Made by a program: the position numbers and the translations under genes. Below, one piece after another: positions 1 through 10,301 of a stretch of DNA of 64,000 nucleotides (within the stretch, counting starts at the first letter, position 1; each line of letters opens with the position of its first letter). The stretch is taken from assembly GCF_038396675.1 (NCBI RefSeq), contig NC_088926.1, positions 28,736,001 to 28,800,000 of the forward strand, given 5' to 3'. Source of the stretch: Hydra vulgaris (Eukaryota; Cnidaria; Hydrozoa; Anthoathecata; Hydridae). The notes under the pieces are model-generated. The model saw only the letters and a list, made by a program, of their open reading frames with translations, was not told where the DNA came from and made no database searches.

Positions 1-421
1 GGTTTTTTTCCGTAACATAGCTACGGAAAAAGTCTAAATACAACGCAGATTTTTTACAGTGTATAATTGTTACATAAAATGCGATTTGGAATTTGAGGTG
101 ATTCAAGTTTAGTCACAGTTGATTTGTTTTTATCGTGATCAATAAAAAATTAAATTATTTTCCACATTTCATTTAACTCTTCTCATAAGAAGTTCTTCAT
201 TAAAGATTGATATACTGATCTCTATCATTTTTAGATTTATTTCAGCATTCATAGATTTATTTCAGCATCCATAGATGATAAGATCATCTTGAAATAATTC
301 TGTAGTATTGTTATAATCATTTTTGTTAAGACTACCAACAACTTTAGAAGATTCTTTTCCATCTTTCGTTGAACAACTTAAAATGTTTTTCGAGACAAGA
401 CATAAAAGAAAATTGCCAACT
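1..421. other. Outer end of left arm, no gene seen
   Basis: AT-rich sequence with no recognisable gene. A short repeated phrase about a 'catagatttatttcagcat' motif occurs twice near 240-275. The open reading frame overlapping 369-716 is antisense to the hAT relic and is not treated as a gene. Confidence 0.5.
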
Positions 422-1630
422 AGAGTCATACCGAGCCAACTTTGCGCTTCCGAAAAGCGCCTTACCCACCCCCTCCAACAAAAAAGGTAAAATTAAAAAA
501 AGATATATTGATCACAAAATTTATCACATCAAGTGTAAAGTACAATTTGTCATGATTATTGCACAAACTTCAGTTCACAAAAACAAGGTTCAGTTTTCTG
601 GCTTTTTAACTGATTTTGATGACATCATTAGTGATTTTGTCCTTTATAATTTGAAGCAAATTTCCCAAATTATATCAGCAAAACTCAATGGTATTGACGA
701 CTTCATGTTTGATTAAAACTGAAACCAGACAAGACAAACATTCTTGACTCAGAGTTAAACTCGTGTAGTTTTTTATGAGTCTCGATTTACTGAAACTTCT
801 TTCACACATAGCAACTTTGTCTAGTATGGTGAGGGAAATGCGAATAGCGATTGCCTAGTTTGCGCTGCTTTTTTATTGCAAAACCACCTTAATTCTATTC
901 TGGTTGGCTGTTTCTATAGCATCTATGACGAAGTTGATCACTCTAACATCTCTTAAGTTATAATTACAAACTGTGACAGCATTTGTCATGGATTGTAGAT
1001 AATGGATTCGGAAACTTGAAGAATATCTTTGATTTGTCTGTGCAATGGTTTGATTTCTTCTTTTTTGTCAGACCACTTTATGTCACTGTTTCCCTTGAAC
1101 AAGAATGTCAATATTTTCAGTTTTTTTCCATCTTGATAAAGAACTTAAAGAAAAGTTAAAAAAAAAAACGGTTTGAACTTTTCTATAAAACATAATCATG
1201 GGGATAAACTTTTCTAAAAAACATGTCATGGACCTCTTTTTTAAATATTTTTACATTATTAAAATACTTTAACGCTATTTTCTGATGATGGAACTGTTTA
1301 CATAGTCTCGAAGTTATAAAAAAAAAAAAAAACTGGTATTAAATATTCTTCATTAAAAGAAGATCATTTTATAAAAACATATTCAGTGCGTTATTGTTAA
1401 AGAGCGCCAACTAAAAAAATTAAATTAATTAAAGAGCAGTAAATGAGCGGTTGATTCCAGTGAGCAAATCCAGTTTTCGCAATTTTAATTAGTTTTTTTT
1501 ATCAACGAGACGCCATAAAATTTCATTTTCTTCTTATAACTTTTTTATTTATTTATTTTTTGGAAATTTTGCGCCCTCCTAAGTTTGGCGTCTGGGGCCG
1601 CGGCCCGGCTCCACCTTTAGTACGGCCCTG
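422..1630 (-). mobile_element. Internally deleted hAT (ZMYM-like) element, left arm copy
   Basis: On the minus strand the element starts at 1630 with CAGGGCCGTACT followed by a GC-rich subterminal stretch, and ends near 422 with a degenerate inverted version (CGGTATGACTCTAG against CGGTACGGCCCTG). Such GC-rich CAGGG ends are typical of hAT elements. Inside, the minus strand encodes broken pieces of a hAT transposase: a segment reading like KWSDKKEEIKPLH and, nearer 800-700, the dimerisation-domain signature MCERSFSK followed by RLIKNY and LSQECLS. Stops and frameshifts interrupt it, and the N-terminal zinc finger and most of the catalytic core are missing. It is a dead 1.2-kb derivative. Confidence 0.72.
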
Positions 1631-2337
1631 TTCCAACATCTACTTTCTCAACTTTGCTTTTAAAATGTTTAGTTAATTCAAAAGTATGCTTTTAGTTTCT
1701 TTCGTTTTTGAATTCGGAAGATAACATATTTAAAAAAGCTTACATGTTCATAATTAGACTTCACAAAATTCATAAAGGAAACTCTCAAAATCACTAAAAT
1801 AGTTTAATGATTCAGTTAAAATAATGTTATCCATATCTTGTGACAAAACATCCGCCATCTTTATATCTCTCCACACGATATTTATAATCACGATGTCCGT
1901 ACGACTATCTTTCCATAACTCATCACTATGCTGTTTTACTCTAGTCAATTTTTAAGAGATCTACTAATTATCTCTGCCAGTCAAAAATTTGCTTAACAGA
2001 TAATCACTTTTTGCTTGTGCTTTAATACTATCAAGTACTTTTTCATTCAGTTTTATGCGTTTTTATGCTTTTTACGCCTTTTTTTGCATTTTAAAAATTT
2101 TGACAAAATAAAAAGAAAATTTGCGGCTACAATTTTTCACTTAAATAATAAAATTTTTCTCACTGTTTTTTATATGAACCAACAGGTTAAGTTATATTTA
2201 TTATATTGTTTAAGAAATTTTGGCCTTATCATAAATAGATATGTTGCCATATATATGTTTTATGTTCACATGTAAAATAATCGATGAAAACACTCAAATG
2301 CACCCAGTTGCATCAGTTTTTTATTTCTATTAGGGAT
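1631..2337. other. Intergenic stretch between hAT element and U1 fragment
   Basis: AT-rich, with two short unrecognised reading frames (1754-1948 minus and 2015-2275 plus) that are both conserved in the other arm but resemble no family I know. The 85 bp next to 2338 is the conserved U1 3' flank shared by all U1 copies here. Confidence 0.4.
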
Positions 2338-2472
2338 GGAAGCGAGCGTGAACGCAGGATTCCCCTACCAGAAATTATACTGTCGAGTTACCGACGTTAG
2401 CGGTAATCGCAGATGTCAGCCGGTGCGAAGTGCAATGCACAAGCCTCACTCTGGAAGAAGCCCCTTGTGGAT
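2338..2472 (-). pseudogene. U1: U1 snRNA 3' part (nt 29-164), copy A, left arm
   Basis: On the minus strand this matches the other U1 copies from nucleotide 29 onward, beginning ATCCACAAGGGG. It keeps stem-loops II-III, the Sm site (ATAATTTCTGGTAG) and stem-loop IV with its GCGTTCGCGC-like loop, here GCGTTCACGC. The first 28 nucleotides, including the 5' splice-site recognition sequence, are absent and are replaced by two hairpins and a LINE. The missing 5' piece lies at 8111-8134, on the far side of the LINE. The conserved U1 3' flank follows at lower coordinates. It cannot make a functional U1. Confidence 0.88.
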
Positions 2473-2587
2473 GATATTGTGTTTATATTTTCATTAGTCC
2501 GCCAGCTAATTGGGCGGACTAATGAAAATATAAACACAATATTCTTGTCAAGTAGTCCACAAGCCTTGTGGACTACTTGACAAGAAT
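2473..2587. repeat. Two abutting near-perfect hairpins
   Basis: Hairpin 1 (2541-2587) has arms of 23 nt with a 1-nt centre. Hairpin 2 (2474-2542) has 30-nt arms around a 9-nt loop, and its arms contain ATTAGTCCGCC. They share the bases around 2541. The apex of hairpin 1 contains TCCACAAG, the same word that begins U1 nucleotide 30, which suggests it arose by fold-back copying at the LINE/U1 junction. Confidence 0.85.
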
Positions 2588-2756
2588 AACATAGAAATAT
2601 TTACAAAGTTTTTCCTATGCTTTTCAAGTCGAGAAACGGAGCGCATCAAGAATAAGCGAGTTTAGAAAAGTAAGAAAAAAGTAAAAAGAAAAGGCGAAAA
2701 TTTAAAATAAAAAAATAAAAAGTTTGGGTCTTTCAAAAAGTATAAGGTTTTTTTAT

Positions 2757-5700
2757 TTAATTTAAAAATTGGTTTAACTTATTTTCTAGTTTTATATTTC
2801 CGTTTGTATCTCTTATTTCTTTAGTTTCATTTAAAAAAGAGTGTAATTGGTTGTTTTCTTTAGCAATGTCGTGTTCGATCTGAAGTATTTTTTTAATTTT
2901 AGATATATATGCTCTTAGAAGGCTTATTCATGCGCTCATACTACTCTCATGATAAGCTCTCATTCTTATAGAATAGACATAATATAAAAGCTCGTCAAGC
3001 AATAAATTACCAATTTCAATTTTTGGCGCGTTTTCAATAAAACCAAAAAGATAAAAATTAAAAGTGTTTTTAAAAGGTTAACTGTCTTATAAGTCTTATT
3101 TAGCAAATATATTGTGTATTTGATAATAAAGGTTGTTTTTTTTCGCAGCTATATATCATGTGAGACTCTATCTTTCATACACTGGGGACAAAGGTCACCT
3201 GATGACCTTTGTGGATGGAGTTTGTGGGTAGCGCAAAGTGAATGGCTTTATATTTTATTTTTTTGCTTTGTTGTTATTATTTCTTTTGAAAATGTTTTGA
3301 GAGAGGAGCGATCATTCCTTTGAGGATGTGCCCGTCATGCTCTTTTCAAAAACAGAGTTCCACCTAGTAAACAGGGTTGTTACACCCAAACTGTATTTCT
3401 TTTTCATAAGAAAATCGTAAATTGGTTTTGATGTTAGGTCGGTTATCAAAACCGGTTTTAGGGGGTGTATTAAGTTTCTTAGGGTGAAATTTGATTTGCT
3501 ATGGTAATAAGATTGATCTTCCTTTTTAATTTTTGTTTTCCAAACACGTGGAATGGAGTTTTTAATTTTTTTAAATGTTGTTTGTTTAAGACCGGTTAAC
3601 TGGTAATCCAAGAAACCAGGTTCAAAAACCTTTGCAAGATCAGATATTTTGGATATTTGGTTCAAAGTAGTTTCTTTTTTAGGTTTTATAGTCTGGTGGT
3701 TTTTGTCTCTAATAAAATAGTTATAAAAAGTGTGCTGGTCGAGGATTTCCTCAATACACATATTTTTTATGTCGCTCTCACCGTTAAAAATCTGACTCCT
3801 GTTTTTAATTAGTTGCTGGTAGAACACAGGGAGAGTATCAATTGCACTGCTTGAGTGGGTTGTGATAAATATATTTTCTCCTTGATTAGTTTTTCTATAA
3901 CTATTGAAAATATGCGTCGCAGCGTCTTTCCATGCGCCTGTTAGGGTGTGATTAAAATTTTTTGCCACCCCAGTCAGCTGGATGGATTTTAGTTTTTTGC
4001 CTATATCTTTAATGATTAAACCTCCTCGGCTGAAAGGAAGTTTAGAAACTTTTTGGTTTGTTTTAATTGAGCTGTTGCTCCAGAGAAAATTTTCAACAAT
4101 TTTTTCGATAAATTTGATAATTCTATCGTTAGGTATTGGCAACGTAAAAGCTAAGTGCCAAAGGTTAATTAAGAGTATTTGATTAATTACTATTCTTTTT
4201 CCTTTAAAGGATAAGTTCAACATTTGCCAGCGTTTAATTTTCTTTTGAATAGTGGCAATGCTTTCGTTCCATTTCTTATTGTTAACTAAACAATCTCTAT
4301 TGGAAAAGTAAATACCCAAGCTTTTAAGGGTGTTTTCTTCCCAGTTAAAGTTTAGAAAATTTTGTTTGTTTTTTGTTTTATTATTTCCAAGCCACAAGCC
4401 TTGGCATAATTGCTGGATTTTAGTTTCTTTTTGGTTTATTGTTATTCCTTTTATGTTTTTGTTTGCTCTTATGTATCCTGAGAAAATTTCGGCTTGTATG
4501 ATATATAGAATTATCGAAAGAGGACAACCCTGCCTTATTCTTCTGCGATTTTCAACTTTTTCAGATAAAAGTCCGTTTATTTTTATTTGCGCGCTTATGT
4601 CGTAATATATTGTTTTAATAAAATTTATAAATACGGTATTAAAACCAAAAAAAGATAAAATGTCATATAGATAGTTTCTATCAACTCTATCAAATGCCTT
4701 GACCTGGTCAATGGATATAATAGACGCATCAAATTGGTTTTTGTTAGATATTCTTATAATATCTTTGGTGTAGCATAAATTGTAATATATGGTTCTCCGA
4801 GGGACGCATGCTGTTTGATTTTCGTTTATAATCAAAGGTAGAACATTTTTTAGTCTATTTGCAATTATCTTAGTTATGATTTTATAGTCTCTATTCAAAA
4901 GGGAGATAGGACGCCAATTGTTAATATCTGTCTTATCTCCTTTTTTAAACAAACATATGATTATTACTTTTTTTTGGCTTTCGCACATTTCACTGCTGCT
5001 AAACGTTTCGTTTATAGCTGCGGCCAGCAATTCCCCAAACAAATAAATATTTTGCTTGTAGAATTCGATGGTGAGGCCGTCGCTTCCAGGTGATTTGTTA
5101 TTTTGCATCGTTTTCAGCGCCCTTTTAATTTCTATAATTGATATTAGCATTTCTAGTTCTTTACTTAAAGTTTTGGGTACTCTTTGAATAGGGGATGTTT
5201 TAGAAAAAAGAAAGTTTTGACTTTTTTCGTTGCATTTTTCGCTTGCATAGAGTTCTCTATAATAATTTTTGAACTCTTTGAGGATTTCATCTTTTTCTGA
5301 TTTAATGTTGTTGTTCTTATCCTTTATTTTTGTTGTTACTTGTTTTGCTGGTTTTAGCTTTTCTAATTGAAAAAACGAGCGACTGCATTTTTCGCCTTCA
5401 AGTCGCCATTTAATTTTTGCTCTTATTGACGCGCCATGCGCTCTATTTGTTTCAAAAATTTTAAGTTTGTTTTTGATGTCAGCTCTCAAAATCTGCATGC
5501 GTGGGTTCAGGTGCGCTTTTTTAACTGCGTTTTAAATATTTTTTTAGTTTATATTCTTTAATCCTGTTATTTTTTGCCTGTTGTTTACATAATTTTTTTG
5601 CGTGTTCTTTTAGTTTACTTTAAAGATTTTCCCACGTTTCTTTTTTAGATTCTACGTTTTCGGATGTTTTATTGCTAATAATTGCTTCAATTTGATTTAA

Positions 5701-6498
5701 ATAGTTTTTATTTTTTAAGTGTTTATTATTAAAAATCCACAGACTTTTACCCATCTCTATTTTGTCAAGGGTAATGGAGGCAACGCACGCGTTATAGTGG
5801 TCAGAATGCGCCATCGGTTCGTGTTTTATCTCCACATTTTGTCTCGTTTTTTTACTTGAATAGATTCTATCGAGTCGAGAATAAGAAATATTGTTTGTGG
5901 CTTTACAAGTGAATTCTTGTTTATTTGGATTAAAAAGACGAAAAAAGTGTCCTCTACTTCGAGTTTATTACTTAATTTTTTAAGTTTCTCCGTCGAGGAG
6001 CATTTTTCCGGTAAATTTATGGATGCCTATCAATTTCGTTTAAAATCATATTAAAATCTCCAACCAAGACTACTAAAACGTTTTCTAAATTTATATGTTT
6101 AATTTTGTTTTCGATTAATTCAAACAATTTTTCTCTGTGTTTAGAAAAATCTTGTCGGAGAGAGCGTATACGTTTAGCTAAAGAATGTTTTGTTTGTTTA
6201 ATTTTGTTAATATGTAATTAAAAACTCCATTTTTGTCATCGAATTTTTCGTATCGTTTTAGCACGTGTTCGGTTTAGCACTTGTTTGCTGTCCCATCTGT
6301 GCGGGTCCTACCGGCAGAGGTAAAAACGCTGCCTTTCCAGTTTTTTGATAACTCATCGTTTTGTAACTTATTTAAATGAGTGTCTTGTAATAAATAAAAA
6401 TCGTAATTTAGTTTTTCGAAACTATTAAAAACTGCATCTCGTTTTTGCTTATTTATTAGACCAGCAACGTTGACTGAGAAAATGCTTATTATATCCAT
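2757..6498 (-). pseudogene. LINE ORF2: APE endonuclease and reverse transcriptase, left arm
   Basis: The start at 6498 (MDIISIFSVNVAGL) is an L1-type APE endonuclease N-terminus with LLQDTHL. Later frames give GDFNM, SRLDRIYSS and AHSDHYNACV, the remaining endonuclease motifs, separated by frameshifts. From 5498 to 3312 a 728-codon frame is open. It has the palm motifs NKSPGSDGL, NWRPISLL, DQVKAFDRV and RQGCPLS, then passes directly from ETKIQQ to GLWLGNN. The expected F/YADD box and roughly 60 surrounding residues are missing, so one catalytic aspartate pair is lost. A C-terminal cysteine segment near 3190 (CPQCMKD-like) is frameshifted. The other arm shares the deletion but has more frameshifts. 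Confidence 0.88.
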
Positions 6499-6518
6499 TT
6501 ATCAATGTCTAGGCATTT

Positions 6519-7254
6519 TCTATCCCTAAGTAGGAGATCCGTAATTAAGAATATGCTTATAAGCACATTCTTATTTGGAATGCCAACTTCTGGTGGTTTA
6601 GAGTTAATTAGTTTCGTGTTGAAATATTCGTATAAAAGTAAACTTGTTTTAAAAAAACCGTTTATAAAAATTAAGGAAAAACTAAAAAATAAGAAAAACT
6701 TTTTTCAGCATGCTGCTTTGATCGCTTGTTCCCATTCTTTTTTTCAATCATTTTTGTGTGGAGTCGGTGGTGGTGCACTGCGTTTTGTTTGTCACGTGTT
6801 GTCTTCGTCCATTTTTTCTCAACCTTTTTCGTTCGCTTCTTCCGCTCGCTTACTTTCTTCGGCGTCTTTCGAGTGATTCTCCTCTTCTTCTGCTTCTTTG
6901 TTCGTCGGCTTTTCGAAGCAGTATTCTTTTCTAATTTGTTTCGAGTGTCTTCCGTTGTTCTTCTCTAGCCTTTTCGTGTTGAGCATCGTTCTTATTCTGT
7001 TTTGTTGCTTGTTTCTTCTCTTCTTCTTCTTCATTAGTTTGTTCTTCTTCGTTTTCAAATACGATGTTTTTTTTTTTTTTGTAACGGTTGGTTTATTTAT
7101 GTTTTCATCATTTGTTACTTTAGATGGATTTTCTTCGGTTTTTGAGTTGCTTGTTTCAAGTTCACATGTTGGTTGTTGATGGGTTAGTGTAGGTGAAGTT
7201 TCGTTTTTTGAGTCGCGAGGTTGTCTTTTTTCTGTGTGGTTGTGTATTTTCTAA
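6519..7254 (-). other. Highly charged ORF1/ORF2 junction region of the LINE
   Basis: Minus-strand frames encode a lysine/glutamate-rich low-complexity stretch, such as EEEQTNEEEEEKKQ and many KR runs, probably the frameshifted C-terminal tail of ORF1. Opposite-strand frames in this stretch are Phe/Leu-rich shadows. Confidence 0.5.
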
Positions 7255-8027
7255 CCGTTGTGCCTAGTTCGTATTTTATAGCCTACGATGTTTAGGGAGG
7301 CTGGATTTGGCTTTGGCATGTCTTCCATGAAAGCAACCAGGGTACCGGAGTAGTTGGGCGTGCCTTTTCCTGGCGTTGTCCTCATTACCGGTTTTGTGTA
7401 GACACGTCTACCGTATCCTATTTCTTCAAAAAAAACTTCCAATCTTAAATTGTTATGCTTCAATTGGAAGGCCAAATACTGATACGTGTGTTTGGTTTAA
7501 GCGTTTTCTTTCTAATTTTGGCCTTCGATTTATATTAGATATTTTGAAAGCATGCTGGTAATTGTTAATTTTTAAACCATTTTCTAATAATTTTATTCTG
7601 GCTTCGTTGGTTTTCATAACAATTTCGGTAGCTGTGTTTCGTCGTAAAATTGCACGCCTTCAAGTTCTTCGTCTAGGTTTTCTTTTTCTACCGCTTTTAA
7701 GAAGTCGTTTTGAGTGAAATGATCTTCTATTTCGCAAATAAGTAATTTTGGTAAGTTTCGTTTCTTTATTTCTGCTTTTGCTGCTTCAACATAGTTTCTT
7801 GGTTGTTTTTTAATTTTTTGTTGATTTTCGCATTCATCATCCGAAGCTTCATCGCTACTATAATAGATTTCAACTTGTTCGTTCGATTTACCAGCAGAAG
7901 CTTTCGCCATTTTTTCAAGTAGAATTAATGATATTTCTTCGGTTTGTTGATTTTCCGTAAAAGGTAATTGAGTATCATCATCAGTTTTGAAAAAAACTGT
8001 TTCTCGTTGCTTTGTAAAGCACGCCAT
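7255..8027 (-). pseudogene. LINE ORF1 (nucleic-acid-binding protein), left arm
   Basis: An open frame of 137 codons starts at 8027 (MACFTKQRETVFF). It has an acidic middle (YYSSDEASDDE) and a region like LEGVQFYDETQLP. Reading then continues in other frames through ARIKLLENGLKIN, THVSVFGLPIEA and a conserved block with EIGYGRRVYTKPV and YSGTLVAFMEDMP, ending near 7255. Position just upstream of ORF2 and the charged composition mark it as LINE ORF1. The second block could be an RRM-like domain, but I cannot prove this by eye. A diverged copy of the same protein lies at 14050-14612. At least two frameshifts make it a pseudogene. Confidence 0.7.
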
Positions 8028-8110
8028 TTAAAAGATTAATCCAATTTCAAATTAAAACATTTACCAAAAACTGAAAATACTTAGTGACTAAAGAAGCAGC
8101 TCCATGACCC

Positions 8111-8134
8111 GACTTAACTTCCCAGTCAGGTTAA
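8111..8134 (-). pseudogene. U1: U1 snRNA 5' fragment (nt about 5-28), left arm
   Basis: On the minus strand it reads TTAACCTGACTGGGAAGT then TAAGTCG, against U1 TTACCTGACTGGGAAGTAAG. The match ends at U1 nt 28 with three single-base indels. It abuts the LINE 5' end. Together with 2338-2472 (nt 29-164) it makes up nearly a whole U1. Confidence 0.75.
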
Positions 8135-8209
8135 TTTAAATATGTTCACGTGGAAAATAGTTGCTAGTAACACCCACCCAGTTACTTCAGTTTTCTATTG
8201 TACAAAGAA

Positions 8210-8372
8210 GGAAGCGAGCGCGAACGCAGGCTTCCGCTATCAGAAATTATACTGTCGAGTTACCGACGTTAGCGGTAATCGCAGAGGTCAGCCGGTGCGA
8301 AGTGCAATGCACAAGCCTCACTCTGGAAGAAGCCCCTTGTGGATCGAACTTACTTCCCAGTCAGGTAAGTAT
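8210..8372 (-). ncRNA. U1: U1 spliceosomal snRNA gene, copy B, left arm
   Basis: A full-length 163-nt U1 on the minus strand. The 5' end ATACTTACCTG is the splice-donor recognition sequence. It is followed by the stem-loop I region, the GCATTGCACTTCGC stem-loop II, stem-loop III, the Sm site ATAATTTCTGATAG, and stem-loop IV closed by the GCG-TTCG-CGC tetraloop. U1 snRNA pairs with 5' splice sites and carries the U1-70K, U1A, U1C and Sm proteins in the nucleus. The upstream block is shared with copy C, so it was probably a transcribed gene. Protein-like frames through it are artefacts. Confidence 0.93.
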
Positions 8373-8435
8373 GTTAACAAGACAAATTTTAGGACAGATT
8401 CAAATCGTTACACAGTTCTGCTTGTGGGTTCATTT
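8373..8435 (-). promoter_or_regulatory. Conserved U1 upstream (PSE-like) promoter, copy B
   Basis: About 60 bp immediately upstream of the U1 start are nearly the same as those of copy C, including the word ACTGTGTAACGATTTGAA preceded by CCCACAAGC at about -30 to -57. The surrounding sequence is not conserved. This is the place and size expected for the proximal sequence element of a metazoan RNA polymerase II snRNA promoter. No enhancer was identified. Confidence 0.7.
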
Positions 8436-9130
8436 TTCAAAAATTTATTCAAACACATCAAAAAAAATAATGAAACAAGCAAAAAAACACAAAATAAGCG
8501 ACAACATCTAATGCTTCAAACAGTTTAAATTACTTCAATTTGTTATTACCCGGTATTTAGAAACGAGAAAAGATTTTCAATAGGGAAGTAAAGATCAGTA
8601 ACACTGTCTAGCAAAAAATTTTCAAAAATTTTTTATAAATCGCTTTTTAATTTTTCCATAAACTAAATTTAAATTAAAGCTTCAAGTTTTCAGTTATTTA
8701 AATTTTATTTACACGACAATGTTAGTAAATAATTCACTGATAAACAAGAAAGACTTTTTTTCCAATTAAGTACTAATTTATTCCAATTAAGTAATTTTTA
8801 CCAATTAAGCCCATATAGTCGGAAACATTTTGATTTGGCTGTGACATTACCTACTGCAGTATATTGTTTTAAAAAACAAAACCTAAAATCGGAATAAAAA
8901 ATAGGTATGAAAAAACCTTTTTTTCGGCACAGACAAAAACACCGATGGTGTAATTGTAACCTACACCAAGTTGTTGCGTAATTAATTTGATGAAATTGCG
9001 AGAAGTCACAAAACATACGCCTAACGCACGGCCATTTCAACGCCTTTAATCCAAGATCTCAAACTTTTTTGTCTTCTCGGTGATAACAAACATATTTTTT
9101 TTCCGGTCTGCAACATTTGTTTATAAACAA
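8436..9130. other. AT-rich stretch without recognised gene
   Basis: An 80-codon frame (8798-9040 minus) is identical in both arms but resembles nothing I know, and no start or splice context supports it. The rest is AT-rich. Confidence 0.4.
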
Positions 9131-9146
9131 TAAATGTTAAGTTTTA

Positions 9147-9207
9147 AAAGATATGTTAAGTTTAAACAATATCTATATATATTGTTTAAAACTCAACATA
9201 TCTTTTG
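9147..9207. repeat. Hairpin of about 25-bp arms
   Basis: An AAAAGATATGTTAAG arm pairs with CTCAACATATCTTTT across an AT-rich centre. The right arm has it at about 27434-27494. A second hairpin lies near 9387-9432 with AGACTTTTAAA / TTTAAAAGTCT arms. The bases from 9208 to 9849 hold nothing else recognisable. Confidence 0.7.
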
Positions 9208-9849
9208 CGATGGAGTAAGAAAATATGTATACATATTTTTTACAAAAAAAATAAAAATATATATATATTCAAATAAAATATATATATTAATATATGGTAA
9301 TTTAAAGACCGGAATTTTAGATAAATAGTTTTATGGCATTATAAAATAGGGGTGGTTCACATCACAGTAATGTTTAAATTTTGAGCTTAGACTTTTAAAT
9401 AAACCTTAAAAGGTTTAACTTTAAAAGTCTAATTAGCCGTATGTCAATTTGTGTGTTCTTCACACTTATATTAATAAAAACTTTCATATAAAATGGAAAA
9501 AACAGATTTTAAACTTGAAATTTTTTTCGACCTTTAATATGTTTGCAGACATATGACTGGAAATTAAACATATAACTTAAAACTTGTTTGAAAAACTTGT
9601 TTTCTCAATTTAATGTATTATCTTCATTGAGAGCAGTACCATTTTATATTTTAAAATATGGCTCATCAACTATAAAGCAAAAATGTATTTCTAAACTTAA
9701 GTAATTTAAAAAAAATTTAACTTTGTTTGATTTTAGACAAACCAAAGCGCAAGGAGAAAAAAAAAAATTAAAAAAAGTAAATTATTCGGGTTAAAAAAAT
9801 GCAGTGAAACATAACCTTTTTATAAAAACGCAAAATTCGTGTATTTTCC

Positions 9850-9908
9850 AGTACATGCATTAACGGCGCGCCGTGAATGCATGTACTCTACGCCGCGGCG
9901 TAGAGTAC
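9850..9908. repeat. Two overlapping GC-cored palindromes at the P-element end
   Basis: A 38-bp imperfect palindrome (9850-9887) is centred on GGCGCGCC. It overlaps by 5 bp a perfect 26-bp palindrome (9883-9908) centred on CCGCGG. They directly precede the TTAATAACA end motif of the P element. The mirror copies are at about 26737-26796. Confidence 0.9.
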
Positions 9909-10019
9909 TTAATAACAGGCCTGAAAGACGCGCGCAAAAAAAAACAACTGTTGGCAAATGTTTGTAAAAAAAAAAAAAGGAGTTTTGTGTTTTTTTTAGT
10001 GTTTATATATATTGTTAGC

Positions 10020-10166
<147 letters not shown>

Positions 10167-10301
10167 ATTCAGTTATGTATGCAGATATAATGCAGTAATG
10201 TATTTACATAATATGATATACTATACAATATATATTTAATATCAATTGCTTATAGTTATTTGAAAAAAATTACTATATCATGCCTTGTTCTTGTTTATAA
10301 A

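Larger units (their letters stand above)
2588..8110 (-). mobile_element. Tx1/L1-like non-LTR retrotransposon (LINE), left arm copy
   Basis: About 5.5 kb read on the minus strand: 5' end beside a U1 fragment at 8111, ORF1 (8027 to about 7255), a charged coding stretch, ORF2 with an APE-type endonuclease and a reverse transcriptase (6498 to about 2757), and an AT-rich 3' UTR ending at the hairpins near 2590. The order ORF1-EN-RT and the RT sequence fit the L1/Tx1 group. Members of the Tx1 clade are known for target-specific insertion, for example Keno in U2 snRNA genes. The U1 pieces on both sides suggest U1 was the target here. The element is inactive because ORF1 and EN are frameshifted and the RT lacks its catalytic box. 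Confidence 0.85.

Noticed and set aside
369-716. 115-codon frame on the plus strand (and mirror at 35919-36263)
   Set aside because: It runs antisense through the hAT relic; the real coding traces are on the opposite strand.
3982-4605. Plus-strand frames inside the reverse transcriptase
   Set aside because: They are shadows of the minus-strand RT frame.
6505-7179. Phe/Leu/Ser-rich plus-strand frames
   Set aside because: Antisense of the Lys/Glu-rich end of LINE ORF1.
8142-8528. Open reading frames with TVELPTLAVIAEVSRCEVQ or NAGFRYQKLYCRVTDVSGN at six places
   Set aside because: They are translations of the U1 snRNA genes in two frames; the repeated protein is an artefact of the conserved RNA.
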